The notes under the pieces: model-generated | The model's input: the letters and a program-made list of their open reading frames with translations, nothing else | Databases searched by the model: none | Told to the model about the DNA's origin: nothing | Assembly: GCA_013001295.1 (NCBI GenBank) | Contig: JABDMW010000022.1 | Coordinates: 1-64,000, forward strand | Direction of reading: 5' to 3' | DNA: 64,000 nt | DNA from: Hyphomonadaceae bacterium | Lineage (GTDB): Bacteria; Pseudomonadota; Alphaproteobacteria; Caulobacterales; Maricaulaceae | Position numbers and translations under genes: made by a program | Shown: piece after piece, positions 32,939 through 41,353 of the stretch | Layout: each line of letters starts with the position of its first letter | How positions within the stretch are numbered: the first letter of the stretch is position 1

Positions 32939-35353
32939 TTAAAGCGGATCACAGTGCCAGCAGGTTTCCAATTGCCCCATCCCGATAGGGCCGCCTGGCG
33001 GCAGGGCATTGGCTGGAACAATTGGGTCTGCGGCTTTGGCGGGTCGGGCTTTAAACGTCTTGATCTGGTCGGCCAGCCATTCTGCGTGATCACCGTTGAG
33101 TGAGCCTAAATCTCGGGATACGTCACCGAGAGCCATATGAGCCCGTGTCTTTACTGCTGGCGTGGCGTCACTGCTGATCAAATCCATCAGCGTATAGACA
33201 AACCGTGTTTGGATGGCTTCGGCGATCTCTCCCGTACGGCCAGATGTGGACGCACCCATCACTGTTCGGCGGGTCGTGTTGAGCACTTCGCCAAATCCCA
33301 GCTGGTTTGGGTCGCGTCTGTTAAACTCGATCAACCGAGCCGCCCGTCTTGGATTGAGCAAAACATCAAATGTCAAGTCCGCAGCCGTATCCGCGGCTGC
33401 TGTAACATCAAAGGCCGGGTAGGCGGTGCGCCGGAACAGTTCCCGGTCGCTATCGGCGATGGAATAACTAACTAGAGACGGCGTCAAAAGGGCGAGAGTC
33501 TCGTCTTTGATGTCCAGGGCTGCTGGATCCAACGTATTGAGCACTGCATTCAGGGCGTCGCGTTGTCGGCGGACCGGAACAATTTCTGCATTCGGCTGTC
33601 CGTCACCATTGAGACTATAATTGAAACTCATCCCGCCGATGACTTTTGCCGCTGCTGCCGTCTGGTAGCGGTGGTAGAGATAGATCGGGACGATTACCTT
33701 ATTGAGATCGGATTTTGGTTGTCCCGGCTGGATACGGTCCAGTCCAAAATTGTCGAGCGCGAGCCGGCGCACGGCCATGACTTCATTCAGGGCCTTAACC
33801 GGATCAGCGCCATTATCCCAGATATTGCCCAGCGGGTGGCCAGTGGCTACGCTACGGGCATCGCTATCGGCAACATAAGAAAGACCGCGCTTTAATGCGT
33901 CCTGGATCAAGGCTTCACGTTCCGCGTCAGATTGATCGCCGTAAAGCCATGTAGCGGCGAATTTATCCCATTCACCAACACCGACTCCATATGTACGGCG
34001 AAAGTCCATTTTCCCGTCACGCACCTGCACATCAGGCGCCGGGTAATCCATGACGGAGCCTTTGCCATATGTGCTGGCGGCGAAATTATGCGCGAATCCT
34101 AAGGCATGCCCGACTTCATGTGCTGAGAGCTGCCGGATACGGTCCAGCGCCAATTCAACCGGGTCATCATCAGCGCCTGTGTTTGTTTTGGCCGTTCCTG
34201 CCAGGCCTTCAAAGATCATCCTGTCTTGGCGCACGCGAAGCGATCCGAGATTGACATGCCCTTTGAGCATCTCACCCGTGCGTGGGTCTGACACCCCGCC
34301 GCCATAGGACCAACCGCGGGTCTGTCGGTGCACCCATTGGACAACATTATACCGGATATCAAGTGGGTGAGCGTCTTCAGGCAGGATTTTGACAATATAG
34401 CCGTCCGGATACCCTGCTGCTGCGAACGCGTCTTCCCACCATTTTGCACCATCGACCAGAGCTGACCGGATAGGTTCCGGTGCACCGCCATCAATATAGA
34501 AGACAATCGGTTTAATCGTATCTTCGTTTTCGTTCTTTTGCAGCCGGTAGCGACGGGCCAGGCGCGTTTCGATTGGGCCTGAAATCGCCGAGCTGTAATT
34601 GTAATGGACTTCCTCTATAGCGCCCGCGCGCGGGTCTGAATTAAGCGGCGTATATCCTTCTTCCGGCAAGCGAACAAATGAATGATGCTGGATCAACGTT
34701 GCAACGCGTCCATTGGCGGCGGTTGTTGCGACTTCACTACCGGGCTTGGTCGATGAGACGGTGAAAAAGACGTCTATTTCCACATTGTCAGGAAATGCAA
34801 AAACATTATCAGTGTCGACCAATGTCCGGTCTTTTGCTATCTTGAATGTGCCCTGATCGCGGTTTTTCAAATATTGCACAAGATTAAGCACATCCGATGT
34901 CAGGAAATCGGTGAGGTCGACGACAATGCCGTCTTTGGTTGAGACGATATCTGCACTGGCGATGAAGGAGGGGGCGAAACTTTCGCGCACGGCCCGCGCT
35001 TCGAGCGGGTTTTCAGGATCGGCCCGATACATCAGGTTTTCTGCTTCGATGATAACTTTCTTACCTATCTTGCGAAAAACGATGATCTTGCCGCCATCCC
35101 CCCATCCGCGGTCCAAACCGACTGGATTGGATCCAAGCCCGGCAGTCAGGCGCGCCGTATGTATGAGACGAAGCGAGACACCATCCTCATCGGCGGACGG
35201 GAGCTTCGCCAGCACTTTGTTGTCGTTTTCATCGACAAAAAGATCGATAAAGCCGGGGCGGTGGTCGAGCCCCGTCAACGGATCGCTTGAAATTGATTTA
35301 TTCCCGCAAGCCGTGAAGAAAAGAGCAAGTAGAACAAAGATAAAAACGCGCAT
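32939..35353 (-). CDS. Large zinc-dependent metalloprotease lipoprotein (DUF5117/DUF4953-like)
   Basis: 804 residues. Lipoprotein signal with TAC lipobox (Cys16). The centre carries the metzincin-like zinc motif HEVGHALGFAHN, with a Met-containing stretch GSVMDYP shortly after that may serve as a Met-turn. The arrangement, including NYSSAISGPIETRLARRYRL and GWSYGGGVSDPRTGE, matches large bacterial zinc-dependent metalloproteases of the DUF5117/DUF4953 group. Predicted to sit in the periplasm or outer membrane; substrate unknown. Between pepP upstream (62 nt) and the ABM gene. Confidence 0.85.
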   Translation of the reverse strand: MRVFIFVLLALFFTACGNKSISSDPLTGLDHRPGFIDLFVDENDNKVLAKLPSADEDGVSLRLIHTARLTAGLGSNPVGLDRGWGDGGKIIVFRKIGKKVIIEAENLMYRADPENPLEARAVRESFAPSFIASADIVSTKDGIVVDLTDFLTSDVLNLVQYLKNRDQGTFKIAKDRTLVDTDNVFAFPDNVEIDVFFTVSSTKPGSEVATTAANGRVATLIQHHSFVRLPEEGYTPLNSDPRAGAIEEVHYNYSSAISGPIETRLARRYRLQKNENEDTIKPIVFYIDGGAPEPIRSALVDGAKWWEDAFAAAGYPDGYIVKILPEDAHPLDIRYNVVQWVHRQTRGWSYGGGVSDPRTGEMLKGHVNLGSLRVRQDRMIFEGLAGTAKTNTGADDDPVELALDRIRQLSAHEVGHALGFAHNFAASTYGKGSVMDYPAPDVQVRDGKMDFRRTYGVGVGEWDKFAATWLYGDQSDAEREALIQDALKRGLSYVADSDARSVATGHPLGNIWDNGADPVKALNEVMAVRRLALDNFGLDRIQPGQPKSDLNKVIVPIYLYHRYQTAAAAKVIGGMSFNYSLNGDGQPNAEIVPVRRQRDALNAVLNTLDPAALDIKDETLALLTPSLVSYSIADSDRELFRRTAYPAFDVTAAADTAADLTFDVLLNPRRAARLIEFNRRDPNQLGFGEVLNTTRRTVMGASTSGRTGEIAEAIQTRFVYTLMDLISSDATPAVKTRAHMALGDVSRDLGSLNGDHAEWLADQIKTFKARPAKAADPIVPANALPPGGPIGMGQLETCWHCDPL

Positions 35354-35415
35354 TTATAGTCCCCGAATACTGTTGGCGAATTGTTAGCGGTACTGAGCTT
35401 TGATGTCGAGCTTTG

Positions 35416-37227
35416 TTAAATCGCAGCACACATCGTGGCGAGCCATTTGCGAACCTCGTCACTGACCAAGGGGCCAATCTCTTCGAGTACCCGGGCGTGA
35501 TAATCGTTGAGCCAATCAATTTCATTAGGGGAAAGCAAGTCCTTGATGATTAGGCTAGGCTCGATCGGGGACAGGGTGATCGTTTCAAATCCCATCATGT
35601 CGCGTTCACCGCCTTTGATCGGTGCGGCCTCGGTGACATATTGCAGGTTTTCGATTCGGATCCCGAAGCCATCGGTTTTATAATACCCAGGTTCGTTCGA
35701 AACGATCATTCCCGGCTCCAGCGCAATTGAGCTCGGGGACTTGGCTATACGCTGCGGTCCTTCGTGCACGCCCAGATAAACGCCGACGCCATGTCCCGTT
35801 CCATGGTCATAATCAAATCCATGTGCCCACAGGGCCATACGGGCCAGGCTATCTATGGCATGGCCCGTCGTACCTTTTGGGAACCGTATCTGAGAGAGGG
35901 CGATGTGCCCTTTGAGGACTAAGGTAAAGCACTTGCGCATTTCGTCTGTCGGTGTGCCGATAGGGACGGTCCGGGTGATATCAGTTGTGCCATCCACATA
36001 TTGGCCGCCACTATCAATGAGATATAGCGATCCCTTTGCCAGTTTTTTGGTCGTGGCTTTGCTGACGCGGTAATGGACGATTGCCCCGTTTGACCCTGCA
36101 CCTGAAATGCTTTCAAAGCTCAGATCTTTGAGCAGGCCTGTTTCGGCTCGGAAACTTTCGAGTTTTTGTGCCGCTTCGATCTCGTCAACATTGCCGGATT
36201 GGGCATCGGTTGCCAGCCAGTGCAAGAATTTTGTGACTGCGGCCCCGTCCCTGACATGGGCGGCTGTTGTGCCCTCGATTTCGGCTTTATTCTTCTTGGC
36301 TTTGGGGAGAGCGATCGGGTCCATGCCACGAACAATTTTGGCACCAGCATCGTCCAACGTATCAAACATGAAGCTGGCGCTACTCGATGGGTCAATCAAT
36401 ACCGCTTTGCCTTTTAGATCATTGATCCGCGCTGTTAGCTTGGTCTCATCATTGATCGACACCTGATTGCCCAGATGAGCGCGTATATCTTCGCTGACTT
36501 TGTCAGGATCGACAAATAATTCGGCATTTCCGTCCTTATGCAGGATTAGGCTTGCCAGTGGCAGAGGTGAGCACATAACATCTCCACCCCTGATGTTGAG
36601 AAGCCAGGCAATCGAAGAGGGTGAAGTGATCAGCGCTGCATCCGCACCTTTTACTTCGACAATTTTCGCAATTTCAGTTCGTTTCTCTTCATGGTCGCGA
36701 CCAGCTAACTCGAGAGGCTGGATCGTCAGTTTGGCTTTGGGTGGGGCCGGACGATCTGTCCAGGCCTCGTCGATCGGATTGGTCTCGACGGCTATCAATT
36801 TGCCGCCGGCCGCTTCAACCGCTTTTTTAAGGCGGGTTAAAGCGTCAGGACTGTGAAGCTTCGCGTCATAGCCAATTTTGTCGCCTTCACTGACATTTTC
36901 TTTCAACCATGTCGTCACACCGGCATCTTCGACACGCTTGTAAGCATATAAGTTTTCATCAACCTGGGCTTTGACCTGCAGTGTATACCGTCCGTCGACA
37001 AAAACGGCGGCCCTTTCCGTCAAAACAATAGCTGCACCGGCAGATCCAGTGAAACCGGTCGCCCACATCAGGCGTTCATTGCAATCGGGAAGATACTCAT
37101 TGTTGTATTCGTCCTCATGCGGGATGAGAAATCCGTCGAGGTTCTTTTTTGCCAGTGCGGCGCGCAGTTTGGGAAGGTTTGTGCGTCCAAAATCTGGACC
37201 GCCTTGTACATCAAAATTTTGAATCAT
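35416..37227 (-). CDS. pepP: Xaa-Pro aminopeptidase (aminopeptidase P, M24B)
   Basis: 603 residues, the long three-domain form: two creatinase-like N-terminal domains and a pita-bread catalytic domain. Dimetal ligands appear in order: Asp in IDSGGQY, Asp in DGTTDITRT, His in HGTGHGVG, Glu in SNEPGYY, Glu in GIRIENL. Removes an N-terminal residue preceding proline. First gene of a minus-strand run with the metalloprotease, consistent with peptide use. Confidence 0.92.
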   Translation of the reverse strand: MIQNFDVQGGPDFGRTNLPKLRAALAKKNLDGFLIPHEDEYNNEYLPDCNERLMWATGFTGSAGAAIVLTERAAVFVDGRYTLQVKAQVDENLYAYKRVEDAGVTTWLKENVSEGDKIGYDAKLHSPDALTRLKKAVEAAGGKLIAVETNPIDEAWTDRPAPPKAKLTIQPLELAGRDHEEKRTEIAKIVEVKGADAALITSPSSIAWLLNIRGGDVMCSPLPLASLILHKDGNAELFVDPDKVSEDIRAHLGNQVSINDETKLTARINDLKGKAVLIDPSSSASFMFDTLDDAGAKIVRGMDPIALPKAKKNKAEIEGTTAAHVRDGAAVTKFLHWLATDAQSGNVDEIEAAQKLESFRAETGLLKDLSFESISGAGSNGAIVHYRVSKATTKKLAKGSLYLIDSGGQYVDGTTDITRTVPIGTPTDEMRKCFTLVLKGHIALSQIRFPKGTTGHAIDSLARMALWAHGFDYDHGTGHGVGVYLGVHEGPQRIAKSPSSIALEPGMIVSNEPGYYKTDGFGIRIENLQYVTEAAPIKGGERDMMGFETITLSPIEPSLIIKDLLSPNEIDWLNDYHARVLEEIGPLVSDEVRKWLATMCAAI

Positions 37228-37355
37228 TGTCCATTCCGTAATTGAATTTCTTGCATCAGTGTATGGCCGCTTTGTCGGAACTGCAATGCGCCACTTTTGC
37301 TCTTCTTACATTGATTTTTTCTCATATATGTGGTAGGAAATCGGTGCCCTTCAAC

Positions 37356-37374
37356 AATGCGGTGCGATCGCATT
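37356..37374. repeat. Inverted repeat upstream of microprotein gene A
   Basis: AATGCG (37356-37361) and CGCATT (37369-37374) flank a 7-nt loop, about 75 nt upstream of the first microprotein start. It could form a leader hairpin or bind a regulator. Confidence 0.35.
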
Positions 37375-37450
37375 CGCAATATTTCTCCATTCGGGGCGCA
37401 AAGCTAAGTCTAAATCCTAATGGAAAGAAGGGCGCAAAAAGGAGAAAGAA

Positions 37451-37606
37451 ATGGCTTTTTTCGGCAAGCCGGAACCAAAAGAAAATGAAAAAGTTAAATC
37501 TGAAGCAACGCCAAAACGGCGGCGTAAAGCCCCTAAAAGCGAAGAAATCGGATTTATTGTGCGGCGCGAGCATCGTCGTCAGCACCGCGAGGATCGTGCA
37601 CTTTAA
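37451..37606 (+). CDS. Arginine-rich microprotein A (tandem paralogue family)
   Basis: 51 codons. ATG at 37451 is preceded by AAGGAG with 6-nt spacing, a near-ideal ribosome site. The N-terminal 30 residues are Lys/Glu/Pro-rich and differ from the two sister genes apart from the leading MA. The last 17 residues (35-51), FIVRREHRRQHREDRAL, align without gaps with the ends of the next two genes. Composition suggests a disordered head and an amphipathic, strongly basic helix, perhaps binding nucleic acid, ribosome or membrane. I recognise no known family. It lies on the plus strand between divergent pepP and convergent prmA. Confidence 0.72.
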   Translation: MAFFGKPEPKENEKVKSEATPKRRRKAPKSEEIGFIVRREHRRQHREDRAL

Positions 37607-37646
37607 AAAACGCGACCTGCATTAGTTACGCATAAGTTAATGATAT

Positions 37647-37664
37647 GTATGCATTTGTGCATAC
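37647..37664. repeat. Inverted repeat between microprotein genes A and B
   Basis: GTATGCA (37647-37653), loop TTTG, TGCATAC (37658-37664): a perfect 7-bp hairpin. No T run follows, so a regulator site or leader structure is more likely than a terminator. Confidence 0.4.
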
Positions 37665-37771
37665 CTAATCTGACAGGCTATCTGTTCTCATTTCCAACCA
37701 GCTGACCTATATCCACGCCATGATCTCGAACCCGAAAAATTGTTTATGCGGGTCAAAAAGAGGAGAGTATC

Positions 37772-37915
37772 ATGGCGAAGAATTTTAACCCGGCTGACGT
37801 CGCAAGTGTGAAAACAGATTTCAACTTAGCGCCAGCTCAAGAAGAAGCATTTGGTCTGGGATTTCTGGTACGTCGGAATAAACGGCGGATGCGTCGCGAA
37901 AACCGCGCGTTGTAA
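37772..37915 (+). CDS. Arginine-rich microprotein B (tandem paralogue family)
   Basis: 47 codons, start 37772 with GAGGAG about 6 nt upstream. It shares with protein C the N-terminal pattern MAK-x-FN-x3-V-x-S-x-K-x2-F, and with both sisters the C-terminal block, here FLVRRNKRRMRRENRAL at residues 31-47. The Arg, Ala and Leu codons of the shared block differ between the three genes, so the protein sequence rather than the DNA appears to be conserved. Followed by a strong terminator. Function unknown. Confidence 0.75.
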   Translation: MAKNFNPADVASVKTDFNLAPAQEEAFGLGFLVRRNKRRMRRENRAL

Positions 37916-37944
37916 GTTAAAGCCTCCCCGGACTGTTTCAATTG

Positions 37945-37978
37945 CCATCCGCGCTTTTGGCGCGGGTGGTATTTTTTT
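37945..37978 (+). terminator. Rho-independent terminator after microprotein gene B
   Basis: 10-bp stem CCATCCGCGC / GCGCGGGTGG (one T-G wobble) with loop TTTTG, followed by TATTTTTTT. It begins 29 nt after the stop of gene B, so gene C probably has its own promoter. Confidence 0.9.
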
Positions 37979-37982
37979 GGCT

Positions 37983-38027
37983 CCAATACAAATCATACAA
38001 AAATGAATGACATGTGTTCTGTATTGG
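37983..38027. repeat. Long inverted repeat upstream of microprotein gene C
   Basis: CCAATACA (37983-37990) and TGTATTGG (38020-38027) are perfectly complementary 8-mers separated by 29 nt, just after the terminator and before an AT-rich stretch (TTTAATATATAGG) that may contain the gene C promoter. Possible operator pair or leader stem. Confidence 0.4.
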
Positions 38028-38111
38028 CCATAGTAATTCAATAATGAATTTAATATATAGGTTTCATCAGCTCATCAGAAAGAGCACACAAAATAGATAC
38101 AGGAGACTAAA

Positions 38112-38261
38112 ATGGCTAAACCATTCAATCACACCGAAGTTCCGAGCACAAAAATCAGTTTTGATTTCGAAGCAATCCGCGCGACGAATGAACAACTAGA
38201 GTTTTTACTGCGCCGGACGGCCCGTCGCATTCGCCGCTCAAATCGCGCTTTACCGCATTAA
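38112..38261 (+). CDS. Arginine-rich microprotein C (tandem paralogue family)
   Basis: 49 codons, start 38112 with AGGAG about 6 nt upstream (AGGAGACTAAA). N-terminus MAKPFNHTEVPSTK parallels protein B; residues 31-47 are FLLRRTARRIRRSNRAL, followed by a two-residue extension PH. Pairs of Arg recur every three to four residues, giving one positively charged helix face. Ends 43 nt before a terminator. Family and function unrecognised. Confidence 0.75.
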   Translation: MAKPFNHTEVPSTKISFDFEAIRATNEQLEFLLRRTARRIRRSNRALPH

Positions 38262-38303
38262 TTTAACTGCCTGACGTCCATTCCCCCCTGATCGGATCGT
38301 CAT

Positions 38304-38338
38304 AACCACCGTCATTCCCCCGGAGACGGTGGTTTTTT
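38304..38338 (+). terminator. Rho-independent terminator after microprotein gene C
   Basis: Perfect 10-bp stem AACCACCGTC (38304-38313) / GACGGTGGTT (38325-38334) followed by T residues. The T run overlaps the stop codon of the convergent prmA gene. Confidence 0.88.
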
Positions 38339-39209
38339 ACTGGGGTTTCACCATGGTTAGGGTGGTCCATCCGGCCAATTGATCTTTGTTTTGCAAAGAA
38401 AGGCCTTGCTCTTCATAGATCTTGATCAATGTGTCGGCTTGTTCATTCAAAATCCCGGATAAAATAACAGTGCCACCGGCTTGCAAAGCTTGGGATATTT
38501 CGGGTGCGAGGCCGATCAAGGGTCCAGCCAATATATTCGCAAAAATTAAATCAAATGGCGCTGCCTCGCGGATCACGGAGCTTCCAAACCCGTCAGCTGT
38601 TTCAGCGACAATCCGGTCCGCAACGCCGTTAAGTGCTGCATTCTGGCGCGTCACCATGACGGCGTCTGGATCGATGTCGGTAGCAAGTATCCTCGAATTC
38701 ACAGCCTTGGCGGCTGCAATGGCCAGAATACCGGCACCGGTTCCCAAATCGAGAATGTTTTCGGGCGAAATTGAATGCCGATACGTCTCAAATGCCAACA
38801 AACAGCCCATTGTCGTCCCGTGATGGCCAGTGCCAAAGGCAATACCGGCATCAATCTGGATAGGATAGGCGATTTCATCGGGAATATTGTCTTTATCATG
38901 TTCGCCATAAACGAAAAACGGCCCGGCCTGGACGGGTGGGAGACCTGCCTGACTTTTCGCGACCCAGTCTTCGTCCGGCAATTGGGTAATGAAATGTTCC
39001 AACCCGGTCAGATCAAGACTGGCTTGCGCCGCTTCAGCTTCCGCCTCCGTGGTATAAAGTGCCTGAACATGCATGCTATTTTCCCCGTCTTCGAAAACCG
39101 AGACGGCGAGGGCTTGCATATCCATGTCAAAACCCAGTTGATCGGAAATGTCGAAAGCCTGTTCATGGGTGCCGCGAACGAATAAAGCAAAAGGCGGTTC
39201 GCCGGTCAT
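38337..39209 (-). CDS. prmA: Ribosomal protein L11 methyltransferase
   Basis: 290 residues. SAM-dependent N-methylation of ribosomal protein L11. The C-terminal Rossmann domain has motif I ILDLGTGAGILAIAAAK, preceded by GIAFGTGHHGTTMGCL, and FDLIFANILAGPL as the NPPY-equivalent region. The N-terminal part is the L11-recognition domain. Last of four minus-strand genes; its ATG overlaps the stop of the PNPOx-like gene. Confidence 0.93.
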   Translation of the reverse strand: MTGEPPFALFVRGTHEQAFDISDQLGFDMDMQALAVSVFEDGENSMHVQALYTTEAEAEAAQASLDLTGLEHFITQLPDEDWVAKSQAGLPPVQAGPFFVYGEHDKDNIPDEIAYPIQIDAGIAFGTGHHGTTMGCLLAFETYRHSISPENILDLGTGAGILAIAAAKAVNSRILATDIDPDAVMVTRQNAALNGVADRIVAETADGFGSSVIREAAPFDLIFANILAGPLIGLAPEISQALQAGGTVILSGILNEQADTLIKIYEEQGLSLQNKDQLAGWTTLTMVKPQ

Positions 39210-39664
39210 AAAGGTTTGACCCCGTAATTGGTCATGGCTGACGATCGACGTTCTGTTTCGGGGATGTCAGGGTAGAGGTGATAGCTCGGCGCATTAATCT
39301 CTTCGACCTTCTCGACCTTGATTTTAAAAATACTGATTATTGGATAAGAATCGCCAGCCAAAGCATAAAGAGGCGCATGCACCTCGTTGTAATCACTGTG
39401 GTTTTTTCCAACAATCTCAGCCTTTCCCAATAGTTTAAACCCTCTTTGATCAAAGACTTCAACAAAGCTGACACAGACATTTGGATTGAATTTGACATTC
39501 CGAACACTGCCAGGAGAGGCTATATTGGCGATCAGGAGATGATCAGACCCAAAGGGCGTAAAGACCTCTTTTGGGGTTACATTTGGCAGTCCATCTTTTG
39601 TGATGGTTGCGAGCCAACACAGGACACTAGCATCAAGGCTATTTTTGATTTCTGTGCTTAACAT
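39206..39664 (-). CDS. Pyridoxamine 5'-phosphate oxidase-family (split-barrel FMN) protein
   Basis: 152 residues. Split-barrel flavin-binding fold: LCWLATITKDGLPNVTPKEVF at the start, then NPNVCVSFVEVF and the GKAEIV strand. Relatives bind FMN, F420 or heme and reduce or oxidise small molecules. Not likely to be PdxH itself (too short, no PLP-site signature). Overlaps prmA by 4 nt; 19 nt after the deacetylase gene. Confidence 0.8.
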   Translation of the reverse strand: MLSTEIKNSLDASVLCWLATITKDGLPNVTPKEVFTPFGSDHLLIANIASPGSVRNVKFNPNVCVSFVEVFDQRGFKLLGKAEIVGKNHSDYNEVHAPLYALAGDSYPIISIFKIKVEKVEEINAPSYHLYPDIPETERRSSAMTNYGVKPL

Positions 39665-39683
39665 TCCCAGAGTGTAGGCAGAT

Positions 39684-40616
39684 TTAGGCGGATTGCAAAC
39701 CGTCTATGAAAGCGCAGGTTGAGCGGGCCAGGGCATCCAGATTATATCCACCTTCCAGAGCCGCAACCAACCGGCCATCGCAATGAACGTTGGCGAGGGT
39801 TTGCAATTGCGCGCCCAGCCGGTGATAATCCTCATCTAGCAGGTTGAATTCGCCCAACGGGTCGTCTTTGTGCGCATCAAAACCTGCAGAAACAAGAATA
39901 AGATCCGGTTTGAAGCTATCGACATCTTTCAATATGACCGCGTCGTATTCCTTGCGCCAGTCTGCTGCGCTGGTTCCGCCAGGCATAGGGATGTTCCGAA
40001 CAAATCCTTTGCCCTGTTTTTCGAGCGAGACGCCCGTGTTGGGATAGTGCGGGTGCTGATGGATCGATCCAAAATACATGTCTTCTGTGTCCCAGAGGGC
40101 GGCTTGCGTACCATTGCCATGGTGAACATCAAAATCAACGACCGCGATTTTCTGGATATTGTGAACCTGCCTTGCCCGTTGCGCCGCGATCGCAATATTG
40201 GAAAAGAAACAAAACCCCATGGCTCGTTCGGGTTCGGTGTGGTGGCCCGGCGGACGGGTCGCGCAAAATGCGTTTTTAAACCGGCCATCAATCACACCAT
40301 CCAACGCATGGCACACAGCACCTGCTGCCCGCGACGCGGCATCAGCGGTTCCGGGGCTAAGGGCGGTATCATAATCGATATGGACGAATTCACCTTCCGG
40401 CGGGGTGGTTTCCAAAATAAAGTCGACAAAAGCGGGCGGATGGACGCGCAGCAAATCTTCTCGGTTGGCATGAGGCGCGCTTTCGCGGATGAGGAAATCG
40501 TAACGACTATCTTCAAGGGCCGTCATCACAGACATCACCCTATTCGGGTTTTCCTGATATCCGTCGAGCCCGACATGACCCTGTGTATCCGGATGGGAGA
40601 GGAGAGCAGTCTTCAT
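39684..40616 (-). CDS. Histone deacetylase-family (acetoin utilization-like) hydrolase
   Basis: 310 residues. HDAC fold with the charge-relay pair in RPPGHHTEPERAMGFC, zinc ligands in VDFDVHHGNGTQ and later SAGFDAHKDDPLG, and the catalytic-site GGYN near the C-terminus. Bacterial members remove acetyl groups from proteins, polyamines or small amides; the substrate is not readable here. Overlaps the upstream isomerase gene by 4 nt. Confidence 0.9.
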   Translation of the reverse strand: MKTALLSHPDTQGHVGLDGYQENPNRVMSVMTALEDSRYDFLIRESAPHANREDLLRVHPPAFVDFILETTPPEGEFVHIDYDTALSPGTADAASRAAGAVCHALDGVIDGRFKNAFCATRPPGHHTEPERAMGFCFFSNIAIAAQRARQVHNIQKIAVVDFDVHHGNGTQAALWDTEDMYFGSIHQHPHYPNTGVSLEKQGKGFVRNIPMPGGTSAADWRKEYDAVILKDVDSFKPDLILVSAGFDAHKDDPLGEFNLLDEDYHRLGAQLQTLANVHCDGRLVAALEGGYNLDALARSTCAFIDGLQSA

Positions 40617-41290
40617 GTTCGGGGCCCTTTCGGAATTCGGTGAACAGCTGGCGTCACATGTTTTGTTTTATTTATTGCTGCCTTAAATAGCGCTGGATTA
40701 TCCAGATATTCAATAAACATATCTGTGACATCATCGCCCCAAAATAGCTGATCATCTATGTGAAAAGTCGGAATTCCGTACAGGCCGCGCGCAATAGCTT
40801 CATCAGTGTTATCTTTCAACTGCTGCTTGATATCCGGGTCCTGAATAGCGTCTTGAAGGTCAGAAACGCCAAGTTTATGAGCCAATAACGCGAGGCTTTC
40901 CTCAGATTGCCCGTCATGGCCTTCACCCCAAACATGGTGGTAAATCCTGCGAATGGTTGCCAGGTCCGATCCAAGATGGATGGTGAGCCGAAGTAAAGGA
41001 AGCGGGTTGAACGGATGTCGCGCGGGTCCGACAAATGGGAGTCCTCGTTTTTCAGCCAGCCAGTGGGTGAAGAGATAGGTTTGTCGGGCTTTGGCAGGAA
41101 TTTCCGCCGGTCCTTTATGACCCCAATGATTGAGCAGGGCAGCAAAGACCACTGGTTTTGGATTGATTTTTAGCGTCTCTGGAAGTTCTTCAAACCGAGC
41201 CAGTTGCAAATACGGGTAGGGTGACAAATAATCAAAATACCAGTCGGCATTTCTTATATGTCTGTTGAGAGAATTTAGATTTGATTGCAT
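40613..41290 (-). CDS. 2-hydroxychromene-2-carboxylate isomerase-family (DsbA-like) protein
   Basis: 225 residues. Thioredoxin/GST-kappa fold beginning WYFDYLSPYPYLQL, where Ser replaces the thiol of DsbA, as in glutathione-dependent HCCA isomerases. The C-terminal LYGIPTFHIDDQLFWGDD segment (cis-Pro, then G/D) is typical. Known members act in naphthalene catabolism, but many are uncharacterised. First gene of the four-gene minus-strand run. Confidence 0.85.
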   Translation of the reverse strand: MQSNLNSLNRHIRNADWYFDYLSPYPYLQLARFEELPETLKINPKPVVFAALLNHWGHKGPAEIPAKARQTYLFTHWLAEKRGLPFVGPARHPFNPLPLLRLTIHLGSDLATIRRIYHHVWGEGHDGQSEESLALLAHKLGVSDLQDAIQDPDIKQQLKDNTDEAIARGLYGIPTFHIDDQLFWGDDVTDMFIEYLDNPALFKAAINKTKHVTPAVHRIPKGPRT

Positions 41291-41353
41291 CTTGGCATTC
41301 CATTGTTCGCGATTTTTCTACCGTAATTATTGTACTTGTAGATATCCATCTCA

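Noticed and set aside
37242-37625. 127-codon plus-strand frame overlapping microprotein A
   Set aside because: Its start has no ribosome site, it is in another frame from the AAGGAG-preceded ATG at 37451, and its Lys/Arg content merely mirrors the overlapping gene.
37647-37664. Hairpin between microprotein genes A and B as a terminator
   Set aside because: The stem is only 7 bp, AT-rich and not followed by a T run; kept as an inverted repeat.
37451-38261. Toxin-antitoxin, DUF1127 or RiPP precursor reading of the microproteins
   Set aside because: There is no antitoxin partner or modification enzyme, and the Arg-rich block does not match the DUF1127 pattern as I know it; no basis for naming a system.
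39870-40643. 257-codon plus-strand frame opposite the HDAC-family gene
   Set aside because: Antisense shadow; the minus-strand product has all zinc and charge-relay motifs of the HDAC family.
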